The translations under genes were made by a program, and so were the position numbers. Positions 1 to 8,458 of a stretch of 64,000 nt of DNA are shown here, piece after piece (position 1 is the stretch's first letter; every line of letters starts with the position of its first letter). Under the pieces are notes generated by a model that had not been told where the DNA came from, searched no databases, and worked only from the letters and a program-made list of their open reading frames with translations. The stretch is from Nocardia amamiensis NBRC 102102 (GTDB taxonomy: Bacteria; Actinomycetota; Actinomycetes; Mycobacteriales; Mycobacteriaceae), in contig NZ_BDBA01000050.1 in assembly GCF_001612745.1 (NCBI RefSeq), positions 1 through 64,000 on the forward strand, read 5' to 3'.

Positions 1-101
1 CGCAGCCAGTGTTCGGCGCCTGCCGCGTCGCCGGCGTCCCACAGCGCTTCGGCGCGCCGCCGCATGACGAGCAGTTCGATCTCGCTCGGCGGCTCGGTCA
101 T
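1..101 (-). CDS. Unknown protein, N-terminal part only
   Basis: Only the first 33 codons lie inside the window; the gene continues past position 1 on the minus strand. It starts at ATG (99-101) with a clear AGGAGG ribosome site just upstream. The visible part begins MTEPPSEIELL and is rich in charged and Ala residues, with no signal peptide or recognisable motif. It lies 46 bp downstream of the next minus-strand gene, so the two probably share a transcript. Function cannot be assigned from this fragment. Confidence 0.6.
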   Translation of the reverse strand, partial: MTEPPSEIELLVMRRRAEALWDAGDAAGAEHWL

Positions 102-147
102 GTCCAGCCTCCTGCCCGGCGGCTTCCGGCGGATGCCACGCCGCCGA

Positions 148-933
148 TCACCGCGGTGGTCCGAGCGGGCCGGGGTATCCGTGCTCGCGCGCGTAGGCGA
201 TCAGTTGCGCGTCGTAGTTCCCCAGGCTGTCCAGCAGCCAGGTGTGTCCAGTGTCCTTGACCACCACGATCGGTCCTCGGTTGCCCGGCGGAAGCGTTGG
301 CACCGCGCCGTCGGTGTACCAGGACGTGGTCGACCACGGAAAGATGAACGCCCAGCCGATGTCGCAGACCCGCTGCGGCGGTCCGAGCTGCAGGGGATCG
401 GCCGGAGTGCTGTGCCGTGCGCTGTGCGCGGCGAGCAGGTGCCGCGCGCTGTTGCGGGCCACCCGCACGTCCAGCGGCCCGGCCGCGGTGTCCGGGAACG
501 GCAGATTCGCCTGGGGCTCGGCCAGCAGCCGCCGGCCCGCTCCCGGCGTCACCGGACACGGCCTGCTCTGCACGCGGAGGAAGATGGCGTGGGCGGTGTC
601 GGAGTACCGCAGCCCGACGATCGCGTCCTCGGTGCGCCCCACCAGGTGCGTGCCGCGGCTGCGCATCCATTCGGGCTCGTCGGGGCGGATGTCGAGGGTG
701 GCGAAGGCGGCGTGCGCGCCGGGCATCAGATGAGGATCGGACCATTGCCGCGCGATGAACTCCACGAAGACGCTCTGCCCGGTCGCGTCGGCAGCGCGCC
801 AGGCCCGCAGCGTGCTCGCGGGCGGGGGCAGGCCGCCGGTCAGCACCGGCCACCAGTCCGACAACAGCACCGCCGCCCACGATTCGAAGTCGGCGGCTCT
901 GGCCAGCGAGATATCGATCTGTGGATCGGTCAT
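148..933 (-). CDS. Conserved hypothetical protein, possible YrhB/Imm35-like C-terminal domain
   Basis: A 261-aa soluble protein without signal peptide or membrane segment, starting at ATG 933 behind a GGGACAGG ribosome site. The C-terminal ~90 residues contain GWAFIFPW, a Pro/Gly turn, then GPIVVVKDTGHTWLLDS. This arrangement resembles YrhB/Imm35-type immunity domains, in which an aromatic strand is followed by a strand and a short hydrophobic motif. That match is from memory and weak. The N-terminal half has no motif I recognise. It is followed on the same strand by the partial gene at position 101. No toxin is visible beside it, so an immunity role is only a possibility. Confidence 0.6.
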   Translation of the reverse strand: MTDPQIDISLARAADFESWAAVLLSDWWPVLTGGLPPPASTLRAWRAADATGQSVFVEFIARQWSDPHLMPGAHAAFATLDIRPDEPEWMRSRGTHLVGRTEDAIVGLRYSDTAHAIFLRVQSRPCPVTPGAGRRLLAEPQANLPFPDTAAGPLDVRVARNSARHLLAAHSARHSTPADPLQLGPPQRVCDIGWAFIFPWSTTSWYTDGAVPTLPPGNRGPIVVVKDTGHTWLLDSLGNYDAQLIAYAREHGYPGPLGPPR

Positions 934-1322
934 CCTGTCCCCCAGCGGGTCCCGCCTAGTCGGAGTATGCGCCTCGGAGGGGTCTCCGGTGTGATTTCAC
1001 ACACATCAAGCATGACGCGCGTCCGGCCGAAATGTGCCCCTATCTGGCTTTTAGTGGAGCGAGGCGCGCACCTCGTGAGGGGCGCGAGATCATCGCCTCT
1101 TCGCGGCCCGGCTCGCGTCCGACCGGCCGCGGAGGTCGGCGGTGGAGTCACCAGCGAGGGGTTGCTGATCGGCGAATAGCAATAGCTCAGGGCGCTGCTG
1201 AAGACTTCTCCGGCTACCACCCGACGCAACCTCTCGGCCGAGCTCCCGGTTACGAGCGCAGCGAGACCGAACGGGCAGTGCCGCAGGCACTGCAAATTAA
1301 ACACAGGCGTATCGTGCGATTC
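934..1322. other. Intergenic region before hemB with decayed dispersed-repeat segments
   Basis: This 389-bp gap separates the divergent unknown gene from hemB. It holds no convincing gene: the open frame leading into hemB lacks homology to HemB and reads through repeat sequence. Positions 1100-1122 match the left arm of the long stem-loop repeat found at 30396 and 47407. Positions 1253-1310 carry GAGCGCAGCGAGAC, an 8-bp-arm hairpin (1275-1293) and an A-rich tail, as in the copy before menB. The matching right arm is missing, so this looks like a rearranged remnant. Confidence 0.6.
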
Positions 1323-2300
1323 ATGACCGGAATGGACCGCCCGCGGCGGTTGCGCCGTACCCCGGCTTTGCGTCGTCTCGTAGCCGAAACAACACTGGAA
1401 CCACGGCAATTGGTGCTACCGATGTTCGTCGCCGACGGACTGGAGGAACCGCGCGCGATCAGCTCGATGCCGGGAGTGGTGCAGCATTCACTGGACTCGC
1501 TGCGAAAGGCCGCCGTCGAGGCGGTCACGGCGGGCGTTGGCGGGATCATGCTGTTCGGCGTGCCCCGCCCGGAGGACAAGGACGCGGTCGGCAGCCAGGC
1601 CAGCGATCCGCACGGCATCCTCAACCGCGGCCTGCGCGCCCTCGCCGACGAGGTGGGCGATTCCACCGTGGTCATGGCCGACACCTGTCTGGACGAGTTC
1701 ACCGACCACGGCCACTGCGGCGTGCTCGCCGCCGACGGCTCGGTCGACAACGACGCCACGCTCGACCGCTACGTCGAGATGGCGCTGGCGCAGACCGAGG
1801 CGGGCGCCGACCTGCTCGGCACCAGCGGCATGATGGACGGCCAGGTCGACGCGATCCGGCACGGATTGGACGCGGCCGGACACATCGACACCGGCATCCT
1901 GGCCTACGCCGCGAAGTACGCCTCGGCGTTCTACGGTCCGTTCCGTGAGGCCGTTGGTTCCTCGCTGCAAGGCGACCGGCGCACCTACCAGCAGGACCCG
2001 GCCAATCGCCGCGAGGCGATCCGCGAATTGGAGCTGGACCTCGCCGAGGGCGCGGACATCGTCATGGTGAAGCCGGCCATGTCGTACCTGGACATCCTGC
2101 GCGAGGTCGCCGATCGCTCGACCGTCCCGGTCGCCGCCTACCAGATCTCCGGTGAGTACGCGATGATCACCGCCGCCGCGGAGCGCGGGTGGATCGATCG
2201 CCGCGGTGCCGTTCTCGAGTCGTTGCTCGGTATCCGCCGGGCGGGCGCGGACATCGTGCTCACCTATTGGGCGACCGAGGCCGCGCACTGGCTGTCGTGA
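1323..2300 (+). CDS. hemB: Delta-aminolevulinic acid dehydratase (porphobilinogen synthase)
   Basis: HemB condenses two 5-aminolevulinate molecules into porphobilinogen in the cytoplasm, the second common step of heme and siroheme synthesis. The 325-aa product has the family's usual length. The Schiff-base lysines are visible as K198 ([10 protein letters not shown]) and K250 ([11 protein letters not shown]). The metal-site segment [16 protein letters not shown] and the C-terminal SGEYAMI are intact. The start is ATG 1323 (MTGMDRPRR); ATG 1332 is an alternative, and the long upstream open frame is repeat DNA. It is followed with a GTGA overlap by a membrane-protein gene, while hemL lies 2.9 kb downstream, similar to the mycobacterial order. 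Confidence 0.96.
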   Translation: MTGMDRPRRLRRTPALRRLVAETTLEPRQLVLPMFVADGLEEPRAISSMPGVVQHSLDSLRKAAVEAVTAGVGGIMLFGVPRPEDKDAVGSQASDPHGILNRGLRALADEVGDSTVVMADTCLDEFTDHGHCGVLAADGSVDNDATLDRYVEMALAQTEAGADLLGTSGMMDGQVDAIRHGLDAAGHIDTGILAYAAKYASAFYGPFREAVGSSLQGDRRTYQQDPANRREAIRELELDLAEGADIVMVKPAMSYLDILREVADRSTVPVAAYQISGEYAMITAAAERGWIDRRGAVLESLLGIRRAGADIVLTYWATEAAHWLS

Positions 2301-2821
2301 CGAACATGTCGGGGCCGTTCGGCGTTCGACCGGCCCGGGTTCCGATGCCGGAGGATGTCGGTACCGCGCGGCAGTTGTGGTGGGGTGTCGTCGGATTCGG
2401 CGTCGTGCAGCTGATCGCGTCGGTTATCGCCGCGCTGGAGCGGCGGAGTGCCTTCGCCGAGGAGGTCTTCGAACAGGCAAGGGCGAAGGACCCGCAGGTG
2501 ACGCTGGCCAGTGCGGAGCTCATGGTGTCGCTGGTGTACGTATTCGTGGTGCTGTTCGGGCTGTGCGTCGCGGCGCTCGCGCTGGTGATCGTGCACCAGT
2601 TCGCGCGCGGCAAGCTCTGGGCGCGCACCATGCTGACCGTGCTCGGTGTCTGGGTCGTGGTGATCGGCGTCGGCGCGCTGCTGGCGATCGACGCGGTGAC
2701 CGGGACAGCGTCGCTGGTGGCGGGCGGAGCATCGATCGTGCAGGCGGTGCTCGCGGCCGGGGCCATCTACCTGTCGCATCGTCCGGAGTCCACCGCGTAC
2801 TTCCAGCTGGGCAGACGCTGA
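2297..2821 (+). CDS. Conserved membrane protein, four predicted helices
   Basis: A 174-aa protein beginning at GTG 2297, whose codon overlaps the hemB stop (GTGA), so translation is probably coupled to hemB; ATG 2306 is an alternative start. After a short Arg/Pro-rich N-terminus there is a hydrophobic segment ([16 protein letters not shown]), a charged loop ([12 protein letters not shown]), then three more hydrophobic stretches. The tail is short and polar ([15 protein letters not shown]). No catalytic motif is visible. Its role is unknown; position in the heme operon does not by itself imply a heme function. Confidence 0.8.
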   Translation: MTNMSGPFGVRPARVPMPEDVGTARQLWWGVVGFGVVQLIASVIAALERRSAFAEEVFEQARAKDPQVTLASAELMVSLVYVFVVLFGLCVAALALVIVHQFARGKLWARTMLTVLGVWVVVIGVGALLAIDAVTGTASLVAGGASIVQAVLAAGAIYLSHRPESTAYFQLGRR

Positions 2822-2979
2822 ACCGGCTGGTGGAACACGTTCCCAGTTTGTCCGAGACAGACCGGCATGTATGGTGAGGGTTGTCACAGTGGACATGGGA
2901 ACCGGAAGTCGTTTGTCATGCGTTGTCTTACCTTTCGTACGGGAACTCGGCAGATGGCTCCGGAGGATCGGAGGCAACG

Positions 2980-3099
2980 ATGCGAGTGGTGATCCAGCAG
3001 CCGCAGAGCATTCGGCGGGATCTGGCCGTACTGAGCCTGCTGATTCTGTTCGCCGTGCTGACCGTCGCCGTGCTGTTGCTGCCCGGCCTGACTCGCTGA
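2980..3099 (+). CDS. Small single-pass membrane protein (39 aa)
   Basis: A 39-residue ORF with a good ribosome site (GGAGG at 2971 region, 6-8 nt before ATG 2980). It begins MRVVIQQPQSIRRD, a short positively charged N-terminus, followed by about 20 hydrophobic residues (LAVLSLLILFAVLTVAVLLL) and a PGLTR end. Architecture and ribosome site support a real inner-membrane microprotein rather than a chance frame. It stands between two membrane-protein genes on the same strand. Function unknown. Confidence 0.6.
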   Translation: MRVVIQQPQSIRRDLAVLSLLILFAVLTVAVLLLPGLTR

Positions 3100-3145
3100 T
3101 TCCGCTTTCCGTCGTGTCGCCGCGCACCGCTGTCATGGGCTCGGT

Positions 3146-3631
3146 GTGACCGCCGCGACCGTTTTGTTCGCCGAACCGGGTGCCCGCTGGCGTGCGGTGT
3201 TCTACGGGCCGGTCCTGTGCCTGGCCATTCTCGTCCTCGAACTCGTCACGGGTGGTGGATCCGTGCACTGGTTCGCCTTGCTGTTCTGTGCGGTGCTGAT
3301 CGCGGGCTTCGTCGCGCTGCAGGTGCTCGCCGGTAAGCGGCACGTCAGCGTCGAGCTCACCTCGACGACGCTGCGCTCGGGCACCGAGACGCTACCGCTG
3401 AGCTCGGTCGCAGAAGTCCTCCCCGAACGCGACGAGGAGTCCTGGGACGACGAACCGTGGGAGTCGGCCAGGGCGCTCGGAGAATTGACCGGCGTGCCGC
3501 GCCGCCGCACCGGCATCGGGCTGCGGCTGGCCGACGATACGCTGGTGCAGGCATGGGCCAAGGACCACAAAGCGCTGCGGGCGGCGTTGACCGGAGCCGT
3601 GCGGCGCGGCGAGAACGGAGCCGACCGTTGA
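3146..3631 (+). CDS. Conserved membrane protein with PH-like C-terminal domain
   Basis: A 161-aa protein starting at GTG 3146. Two hydrophobic helices (about residues 16-32 and 40-60) are separated by a very short GGGS turn. The remainder is a soluble domain with alternating strands (HVSVELTSTTLRSG, ETLPLSSVAEVLP, TGIGLRLADDTLVQAWA), a pattern seen in bacterial PH-like membrane proteins. Its place downstream of hemB, followed by an overlapping small membrane gene, recalls the Rv0513-Rv0514 pair of M. tuberculosis; that correspondence is from memory. Role unknown. Confidence 0.8.
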   Translation: MTAATVLFAEPGARWRAVFYGPVLCLAILVLELVTGGGSVHWFALLFCAVLIAGFVALQVLAGKRHVSVELTSTTLRSGTETLPLSSVAEVLPERDEESWDDEPWESARALGELTGVPRRRTGIGLRLADDTLVQAWAKDHKALRAALTGAVRRGENGADR

Positions 3632-3891
3632 GGCGATGGATCATCGCGGTGCTCGTGGAACTCGATCTGATCCTGCTCGCGCTGGTGGCGGCGGGGCTGA
3701 GCTGGCGCAACAGCGTGCGCACCCTCGACTTCGCGCCGTTGGGGGACGCGCCGGGGTTCACCGCGATCCGTTACGCGGCGCCCTGGCAGCTCTTGGCCGC
3801 GGTGCTGCTCGCGGTGGCCGGAGTGCTCGCGATTGATGCGGCGGCCCGGCTCGTCCGCGGCCTCCGCGGCCAGGCCGGAACCGGCCGCTGA
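3628..3891 (+). CDS. Small two-helix membrane protein
   Basis: An 87-aa protein proposed to start at TTG 3628, which overlaps the previous stop as TTGA. The N-terminal helix is RRWIIAVLVELDLILLALVA, followed by the polar segment SWRNSVRTLDFAPLGDAPGF and a second helix ending AAARLVRGLRG. The short extracytoplasmic loop and basic tail fit an inner-membrane protein. It is almost certainly co-translated with the preceding gene and may form a complex with it; nothing in the sequence reveals an activity. Confidence 0.7.
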   Translation: MRRWIIAVLVELDLILLALVAAGLSWRNSVRTLDFAPLGDAPGFTAIRYAAPWQLLAAVLLAVAGVLAIDAAARLVRGLRGQAGTGR

Positions 3892-3949
3892 CCAGGCGCA
3901 CTGCATACGCCGGCCGTTTGGCCCCCACGGCGACGGGAACGCCGAATTC

Positions 3950-4179
3950 ATGAAACCACTTGTACGACGAACACTTTTCGGCGCGGTGGCGGCCGGTGTG
4001 ATCGGCGTCACCGCAGCGGTTCCGGCTGCCGCATCCAGCGAAACCGTTACCGCACCGCCGCTTCCGGTGCTGCCGCGTTCGCCACCACCCCGCCCACGCC
4101 GTTGCTGCATGCGCTGCCCGCGCCGTTGGCGTGCCTGGTGACAACCGGATTCGCCGCTTTCTGCCTCGGCATCACCTAG
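3950..4179 (+). pseudogene. Frameshifted small secreted protein
   Basis: ATG 3950 opens a typical signal peptide: MKPLVRRTLF, a hydrophobic core, and AAVPAAASS before a probable cleavage. After about residue 34 the frame becomes Pro/Arg-rich (LPRSPPPRPRRCC) and stops at 4141. From about 4052 another frame continues as a normal-looking secreted tail (GAAAFATTPPTPLLHALPAP, then a Cys-containing hydrophobic end) to TAG at 4177-4179. The whole span is 230 nt, not a multiple of three. A one-base loss or a two-base gain, real or from sequencing, would explain this. Confidence 0.55.
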
Positions 4180-4349
4180 CCCTGGATTGCCCGCTAAGCG
4201 CTGCGGATACCGTGCGTCTGGGCTACCGTGCAACCGCGTGTCGTCCGCTGCGCACCACCGGGCGACCGCGCGCTTTTGCCAGGAAAATTGCTGCGGCCGT
4301 TAGTATTTCGGCCGTAGTTCGAAACGCACGCGATGAAGGAAAGTGTTTG

Positions 4350-4571
4350 ATGAACCGGTTCGCCGTAAAGATCTGTGCCGCGTTTGCCGTGGCCGCCGCC
4401 CTCGGAATCGGGGCCGCGCCTGCCGGCGCGAACTCCGGTCTGCCGCTGGAAGACGCGACCGCCGTCGACGCGCCGATCTTCGTGCCGGATTCGGGTTCCG
4501 CCGGGCCCTACAACTCGTTCATGTGCGTCCTGCACACCATGTCGGCGCAGGTGCCCTGCATGTACACCTGA
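4350..4571 (+). CDS. Small secreted protein (73 aa)
   Basis: Starts at ATG 4350 after a GAAGGAAAG ribosome site. Residues 1-29 form a Sec signal peptide (basic MNRFAVK, hydrophobic AAFAVAAALGIGAA, cleavage near PAGANS). The mature part is only about 44 residues: acidic and polar, ending with two cysteines 12 apart (FMCVLH and VPCMYT) that could form a disulfide. No known domain. An inverted repeat, CGGCCG at 4294-4299 and 4309-4314, lies in the upstream region and may be regulatory. Probably an exported protein of unknown role. Confidence 0.65.
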   Translation: MNRFAVKICAAFAVAAALGIGAAPAGANSGLPLEDATAVDAPIFVPDSGSAGPYNSFMCVLHTMSAQVPCMYT

Positions 4572-4590
4572 CCGCGGGCCCGCGGCGCCG

Positions 4591-4977
4591 TCAGCTCCAG
4601 TGCTGGTAGATGTCCAGCACGCGGCCGTCGCGGGTACCGGGGGCATTGAGGTAGACGGTGATCGTCCCGTCCGGATGGCGGGCCGCCTCCATCAGCACTT
4701 GGCGCAGCGAGGCGTAGACCCTGCCGTGCTGGTCGCGGTATATCTCCGAGTCGGCCTTCAGGCCGGCCCCGATGCGGTTGGGCGGGACGATCATGGTGAC
4801 GACGGCGGGGATGGGTCCCCCGGCCAGCGTCGTGGTCGCCATGTGGTCCAGATGGATGCCGATGCGCAACTGGTCGAGCTGATCGCGCGGCTCCGCGGTG
4901 GCGGAACCGGCGCCAAGTGCCGCAGTGGCACAGGCGACCGCGGTGAGTAAACCCGCACTGACGATGGCAATCCGCAT
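4591..4977 (-). CDS. Secreted hypothetical protein
   Basis: The most likely start is ATG 4977, preceded by GGGAGGG at good spacing; a longer in-frame start at 5016 lacks such support. The 128-aa product has a Sec signal peptide (MRIAIVSAGLLTAVACATAA, cleavage around SATAEP) and a mature domain of about 100 residues containing RIGIHLDHMATTTL and VTMIVPPN, ending in DGRVLDIYQHWS. The alternating strand pattern suggests a small beta-rich exported domain. It is convergent with the small secreted gene at 4350. Function unknown. Confidence 0.75.
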   Translation of the reverse strand: MRIAIVSAGLLTAVACATAALGAGSATAEPRDQLDQLRIGIHLDHMATTTLAGGPIPAVVTMIVPPNRIGAGLKADSEIYRDQHGRVYASLRQVLMEAARHPDGTITVYLNAPGTRDGRVLDIYQHWS

Positions 4978-5151
4978 GCAGACCCTCCCGGCCGGTAGAC
5001 GATGGCTCCCCGACACTACGCACCGGCAACCCTCCAGCGATCGAAATTCGCACGAACGTGATCTCGGCGTGTTGCGGGCCGGCTGCGGCCTGCGTCACTG
5101 CACTACACCCTGTCGTCGAACCATTTCAGCGGTGCTGAGAGACTGGAACAC

Positions 5152-6489
5152 GTGAGTTCTTCTCCGCGTGTGACCAGTGCGGCCGTGCCGGTCTCCGCTC
5201 AGCTCTTCGACCGGGCGAGTTCGGTGATTCCGGGTGGCGTCAACTCTCCGGTGCGGGCGTTCCGATCCGTCGGCGGCACACCGCGATTCATCGCCTCGGC
5301 CGACGGCTGCACACTCGTCGACGCCGACGGCAACGAGTACGTCGACCTGGTCTGCTCCTGGGGTCCGATGATCCTCGGCCACGCGCACCCCGCGGTCGTC
5401 GACGCGGTGCGGCGCGCGGCATCCGGCGGGCTATCTTTCGGTGCGCCGACCGAGGCGGAGATCGAGCTGGCCGAGGCGATCGTGCGGCGAGTCGAACCGG
5501 TGGAACGGGTGCGCCTGGTGAATTCCGGGACCGAGGCCACTATGAGCGCGGTCCGGCTGGCTCGCGGCTACACCGGACGCACCAAGATCATCAAGTTCGC
5601 CGGCTGCTACCACGGCCACGTCGACGCGCTGCTGGCCGACGCCGGATCCGGCGTCGCCACGCTCGGACTGCCCACCTCACCCGGCGTCACGGGCGCCCAA
5701 GCGGCGGACACCATCGTGCTGCCCTACAACAACTTGGACGCCGTCGCCGCTGCGTTCGCCGCGAACCCCGGCGAGATCGCGTGTGTGATCACCGAGGCGG
5801 CGGCGGGCAACATGGGCGCGGTCGCGCCACTGCCCGGATTCAACGCGGGTCTGCGCGCACTGACCACCGAGCACGGCGCCCTGCTGATCATGGACGAGGT
5901 GATGACCGGCTTCCGGGTCAGCGGCGCGGGGTGGTTCGGCCGGGAGGGTGTCGCGGGCGACCTGTACACCTTCGGCAAGGTGATGAGCGGCGGGCTTCCC
6001 GCCGCCGCGTTCGGCGGGCGCGCCGAGATCATGAACCATCTCGCCCCGCTCGGTCCCGTCTACCAGGCGGGCACGCTGTCCGGTAACCCGGTCGCGGTGG
6101 CCGCGGGTCTGGCCACCCTGCGCGCGGCCGACGATGACGTCTACGCGGCGCTGGATCGCAATGCCGAGCGGCTCGGCGCCTTGTTCGGCGACGCGCTGAC
6201 CGCGGCGGGGGTCGGGCACCAGGTTCAATTCGCGGGCAATATGGTGAGCGTGTTCTTCGCCGAACGCCCGGTCACCGATTACGCCGCCGCCAAGGCGAGC
6301 CAGACGTGGCGCTATCCAGCCTTCTTCCACGCCTTGCTCGACGGCGGTGTGTACGCGCCGCCGAGCGCGTTCGAAGCGTGGTTCGTCTCCGCGGCGCTCG
6401 ACGAGAACGCATTCGACCGTATCGCTGCCGCCTTGCCCGCCGCCGCGCACGCGGCGGCGGCCGCCACCCCCGAAGGACCCCGCGCGTGA
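5152..6489 (+). CDS. hemL: Glutamate-1-semialdehyde 2,1-aminomutase
   Basis: HemL isomerises glutamate-1-semialdehyde to 5-aminolevulinate, the last step of the C5 route that feeds HemB. The 445-aa product is a class III aminotransferase fold. It shows [14 protein letters not shown] near the N-terminus, [14 protein letters not shown], the cofactor aspartate segment [12 protein letters not shown], and PLP lysine K276 in [18 protein letters not shown]. Length is normal. The start is GTG 5152. The stop overlaps the next start (GTGA), so hemL probably heads the operon running through the cytochrome c biogenesis genes, which links heme supply to heme attachment. Confidence 0.97.
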   Translation: MSSSPRVTSAAVPVSAQLFDRASSVIPGGVNSPVRAFRSVGGTPRFIASADGCTLVDADGNEYVDLVCSWGPMILGHAHPAVVDAVRRAASGGLSFGAPTEAEIELAEAIVRRVEPVERVRLVNSGTEATMSAVRLARGYTGRTKIIKFAGCYHGHVDALLADAGSGVATLGLPTSPGVTGAQAADTIVLPYNNLDAVAAAFAANPGEIACVITEAAAGNMGAVAPLPGFNAGLRALTTEHGALLIMDEVMTGFRVSGAGWFGREGVAGDLYTFGKVMSGGLPAAAFGGRAEIMNHLAPLGPVYQAGTLSGNPVAVAAGLATLRAADDDVYAALDRNAERLGALFGDALTAAGVGHQVQFAGNMVSVFFAERPVTDYAAAKASQTWRYPAFFHALLDGGVYAPPSAFEAWFVSAALDENAFDRIAAALPAAAHAAAAATPEGPRA

Positions 6490-7538
6490 GCTCCGATCTC
6501 GATCAACCCGATGCCGGCCGGCGCGAGCCAGCCCAGCCCACCACCGACGCCGCCGAGCGGAGCGCCGTCGTCGATGCGGCTATCGAGTCCGCCGCTGCCC
6601 CGGCGGTCGTCGATCCGGTATCGGAGGCCACCGTGATCGATGCGGGCGAGCAGTTCGCCGCCGCGAGCGCCGCAACCGAAACCGCGACAGCCGACACCGA
6701 ATCCGTGGAATCGAGCGTGGTCGACGCCGGTGCCCACTTCGCGGCGGCCGCGGCCACGGCCGCGCAGGTCGCCGCCGCGCGTGAAGAGGGGAAGACCGCT
6801 GCTGCCGGGAATGCGGTTCCGGCCGAGCCCGCCAGGGACGAGGTTCCGGCCGAGCCCGCCGACAGCCCGGCCAAGGACGCGGATCGGGTGCACGACGGTG
6901 GCGCCGCGCCGATCGAGACGATCGTGCATGTGCTGCGCCACGGTGAGGTGCACAATCCGAACGGCATCCTCTACGGGCGCCTGCCCGGATTCAGTCTGTC
7001 GGTGGCGGGCCGCGCGCAGGCCGGCGCGGTCGCCAGGACGCTGGCCGATCACGACATCGCACTGGTGATCGCCTCGCCCCTGCAGCGGGCGCAGGAGACC
7101 GCCGAGGCGATCGCCGTGCAGCACGACCTGCTCGTTCGGACCGACGAGAACCTCATCGAGGCGGGCAACACCTTCGAGGGCCTGCGCGTCTCGGTCGGCG
7201 ACGGCGCGCTGCGCAAACCGCGGCACTGGTGGAAGCTGCGCGACCCGTTCACCCCGTCTTGGGGCGAGCCCTACTTGCAGATCGCGCACCGCATGCTGGC
7301 CGCGGTGAACAAGGCGCGCGTGGAAGCGGCCGGACGCGAGGCCGTGCTGGTCTCGCACCAGCTGCCTGTGTGGACGCTGCGCCGATTCCTGCAGGGACAG
7401 CGGCTCTGGCACGACCCGCGGCAGCGGCAGTGCTCGCTCGCGTCGCTGACCTCGCTGGTCTACCACGGCGACACGCTCGTCGACATCGTCTACTCCGAGC
7501 CGGCGGGCGGCTCGGACCCCTCGGTACACGGCGCATGA
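6486..7538 (+). CDS. Histidine phosphatase (phosphoglycerate-mutase-like) with long Ala-rich N-terminus
   Basis: A 350-aa protein starting at GTG 6486 (GTGA overlap with hemL). The last ~210 residues form a histidine phosphatase domain: the RHG motif in [19 protein letters not shown], then [14 protein letters not shown], the catalytic acid region ([11 protein letters not shown]) and the second histidine in [15 protein letters not shown]. The substrate is not evident; such GpmB-like proteins are often general phosphatases. The first ~135 residues are low-complexity Ala/Glu/Val sequence with repeats ([13 protein letters not shown] and [13 protein letters not shown]; two VPAEPA units). As I recall, mycobacterial homologues lack this extension. 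It is co-translated with the thioredoxin gene. Confidence 0.88.
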   Translation: MSSDLDQPDAGRREPAQPTTDAAERSAVVDAAIESAAAPAVVDPVSEATVIDAGEQFAAASAATETATADTESVESSVVDAGAHFAAAAATAAQVAAAREEGKTAAAGNAVPAEPARDEVPAEPADSPAKDADRVHDGGAAPIETIVHVLRHGEVHNPNGILYGRLPGFSLSVAGRAQAGAVARTLADHDIALVIASPLQRAQETAEAIAVQHDLLVRTDENLIEAGNTFEGLRVSVGDGALRKPRHWWKLRDPFTPSWGEPYLQIAHRMLAAVNKARVEAAGREAVLVSHQLPVWTLRRFLQGQRLWHDPRQRQCSLASLTSLVYHGDTLVDIVYSEPAGGSDPSVHGA

Positions 7539-8176
7539 TTCGCCGCACCGGATCCGCCGCTCCGCCCACCACGCGCACCGCGCGGGTGCTGCCGGTTCTG
7601 CTCGCGTGCGTGGCGCTGGTCGCCGCGCTCGCGGGGTGTTCGACCGGTTCGGACGCGGTGGCCTCGGGCGGCACCTTCGAATTCGTCTCGCCCGGCGGCA
7701 AGACCGATATCCGCTACGACCCGCCCGCCTCGCGCGGCACCATCGGCAAGCTGGCCGGCCCGGACCTGATGACGGCGGGCAAGACCATGTCGGTCGAGGA
7801 CTATCCCGGCAAGGTCGTGGTGCTCAACCTGTGGGGCCAGTGGTGCGGTCCGTGCCGTGCCGAGGCGCCCGCGCTGGAGAAGGTCTACGAGGCGACCAAG
7901 GACAAGGGCGTCGCTTTCCTCGGCATCAACGTCCGCGATCCGCAGCAGGACAAGGCCCAAGATTTCGTGGTCGACAACAAGGTCGGCTACCCGTCCATCT
8001 ACGACCCGTCGATGCGCACTCTGCTTGCGCTCGGCGGGAACTTCCCTACCAGTGTCATCCCCACCACCCTCGTCCTCGACCGGCAACACCGGGTCGCCGC
8101 GGTCTTCCTGCGGTCCCTGCTCGCCGAGGATCTGCAGCCGGTGGTCGAAAATCTCGCCGCGGAGGAATCACAGTGA
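7535..8176 (+). CDS. TlpA/ResA-like thioredoxin lipoprotein
   Basis: An exported thiol-disulfide protein of 213 aa that probably keeps apocytochrome c cysteines reduced for heme attachment. After a basic N-terminus a hydrophobic helix ends in a lipobox, VAALAGC, so Cys35-36 is likely lipid-modified. The redox motif is WCGPC at residues 103-107 (LNLWGQWCGPCRAEAP), and the cis-proline region is SVIPTTLVLD. ATG 7535 overlaps the previous stop as ATGA, and the gene lies in the CcdA-ResB-CcsB operon. CcdA is the expected electron donor. Confidence 0.93.
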   Translation: MIRRTGSAAPPTTRTARVLPVLLACVALVAALAGCSTGSDAVASGGTFEFVSPGGKTDIRYDPPASRGTIGKLAGPDLMTAGKTMSVEDYPGKVVVLNLWGQWCGPCRAEAPALEKVYEATKDKGVAFLGINVRDPQQDKAQDFVVDNKVGYPSIYDPSMRTLLALGGNFPTSVIPTTLVLDRQHRVAAVFLRSLLAEDLQPVVENLAAEESQ

Positions 8177-8418
8177 ATCGCGACCGTCGTAACCGTCATC
8201 TGCGTGCCTGCCGGCCCCGGCAGGGCGCCCGGCGCATCGGCGGCGGATGGGCCGTCGACGACCGGTGGGCGGGCATCGCCACCGTGCCGCGCAGCGTCGC
8301 CGCCGACTCGCTGCTGGACTTCGCCGTAGCCGAAGAGCCCGCAGCCACCGAGCGGAAGGTGTCGTTGCGCCGCGGTGCGGGGCGAGCGCCAGAGGACACG
8401 CGGGAGGAATCGGTGTGA
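8173..8418 (+). CDS. Possible small basic protein between the thioredoxin gene and ccdA
   Basis: An 81-codon frame opening at GTG 8173, overlapping the preceding stop as GTGA, and ending at 8418. Third positions are about 83% G/C, in line with real genes here, and no better frame covers the 282-bp gap before ccdA. The product is rich in Arg and Ala, has no signal peptide or membrane segment, and contains RRIGGGWAVDDRWAGIATVP. I do not recognise a family. It could be a spurious frame in an unusually long spacer. Confidence 0.4.
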   Translation: MNRDRRNRHLRACRPRQGARRIGGGWAVDDRWAGIATVPRSVAADSLLDFAVAEEPAATERKVSLRRGAGRAPEDTREESV

Positions 8419-8458
8419 GACCTGAGCGTCCCGCGCCGCGATCCGGGGAGGCCATCTG

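Noticed and set aside
1032..1322. Long N-terminal extension of HemB
   Set aside because: The in-frame upstream sequence is repeat DNA with no HemB homology; the conserved start is MTGMDRPRR at 1323.
5120..5152. CTGAGAG-like sequence before hemL as a TPP riboswitch
   Set aside because: Only the short CTGAGA string fits; the rest of the conserved core is absent and the leader is too short.
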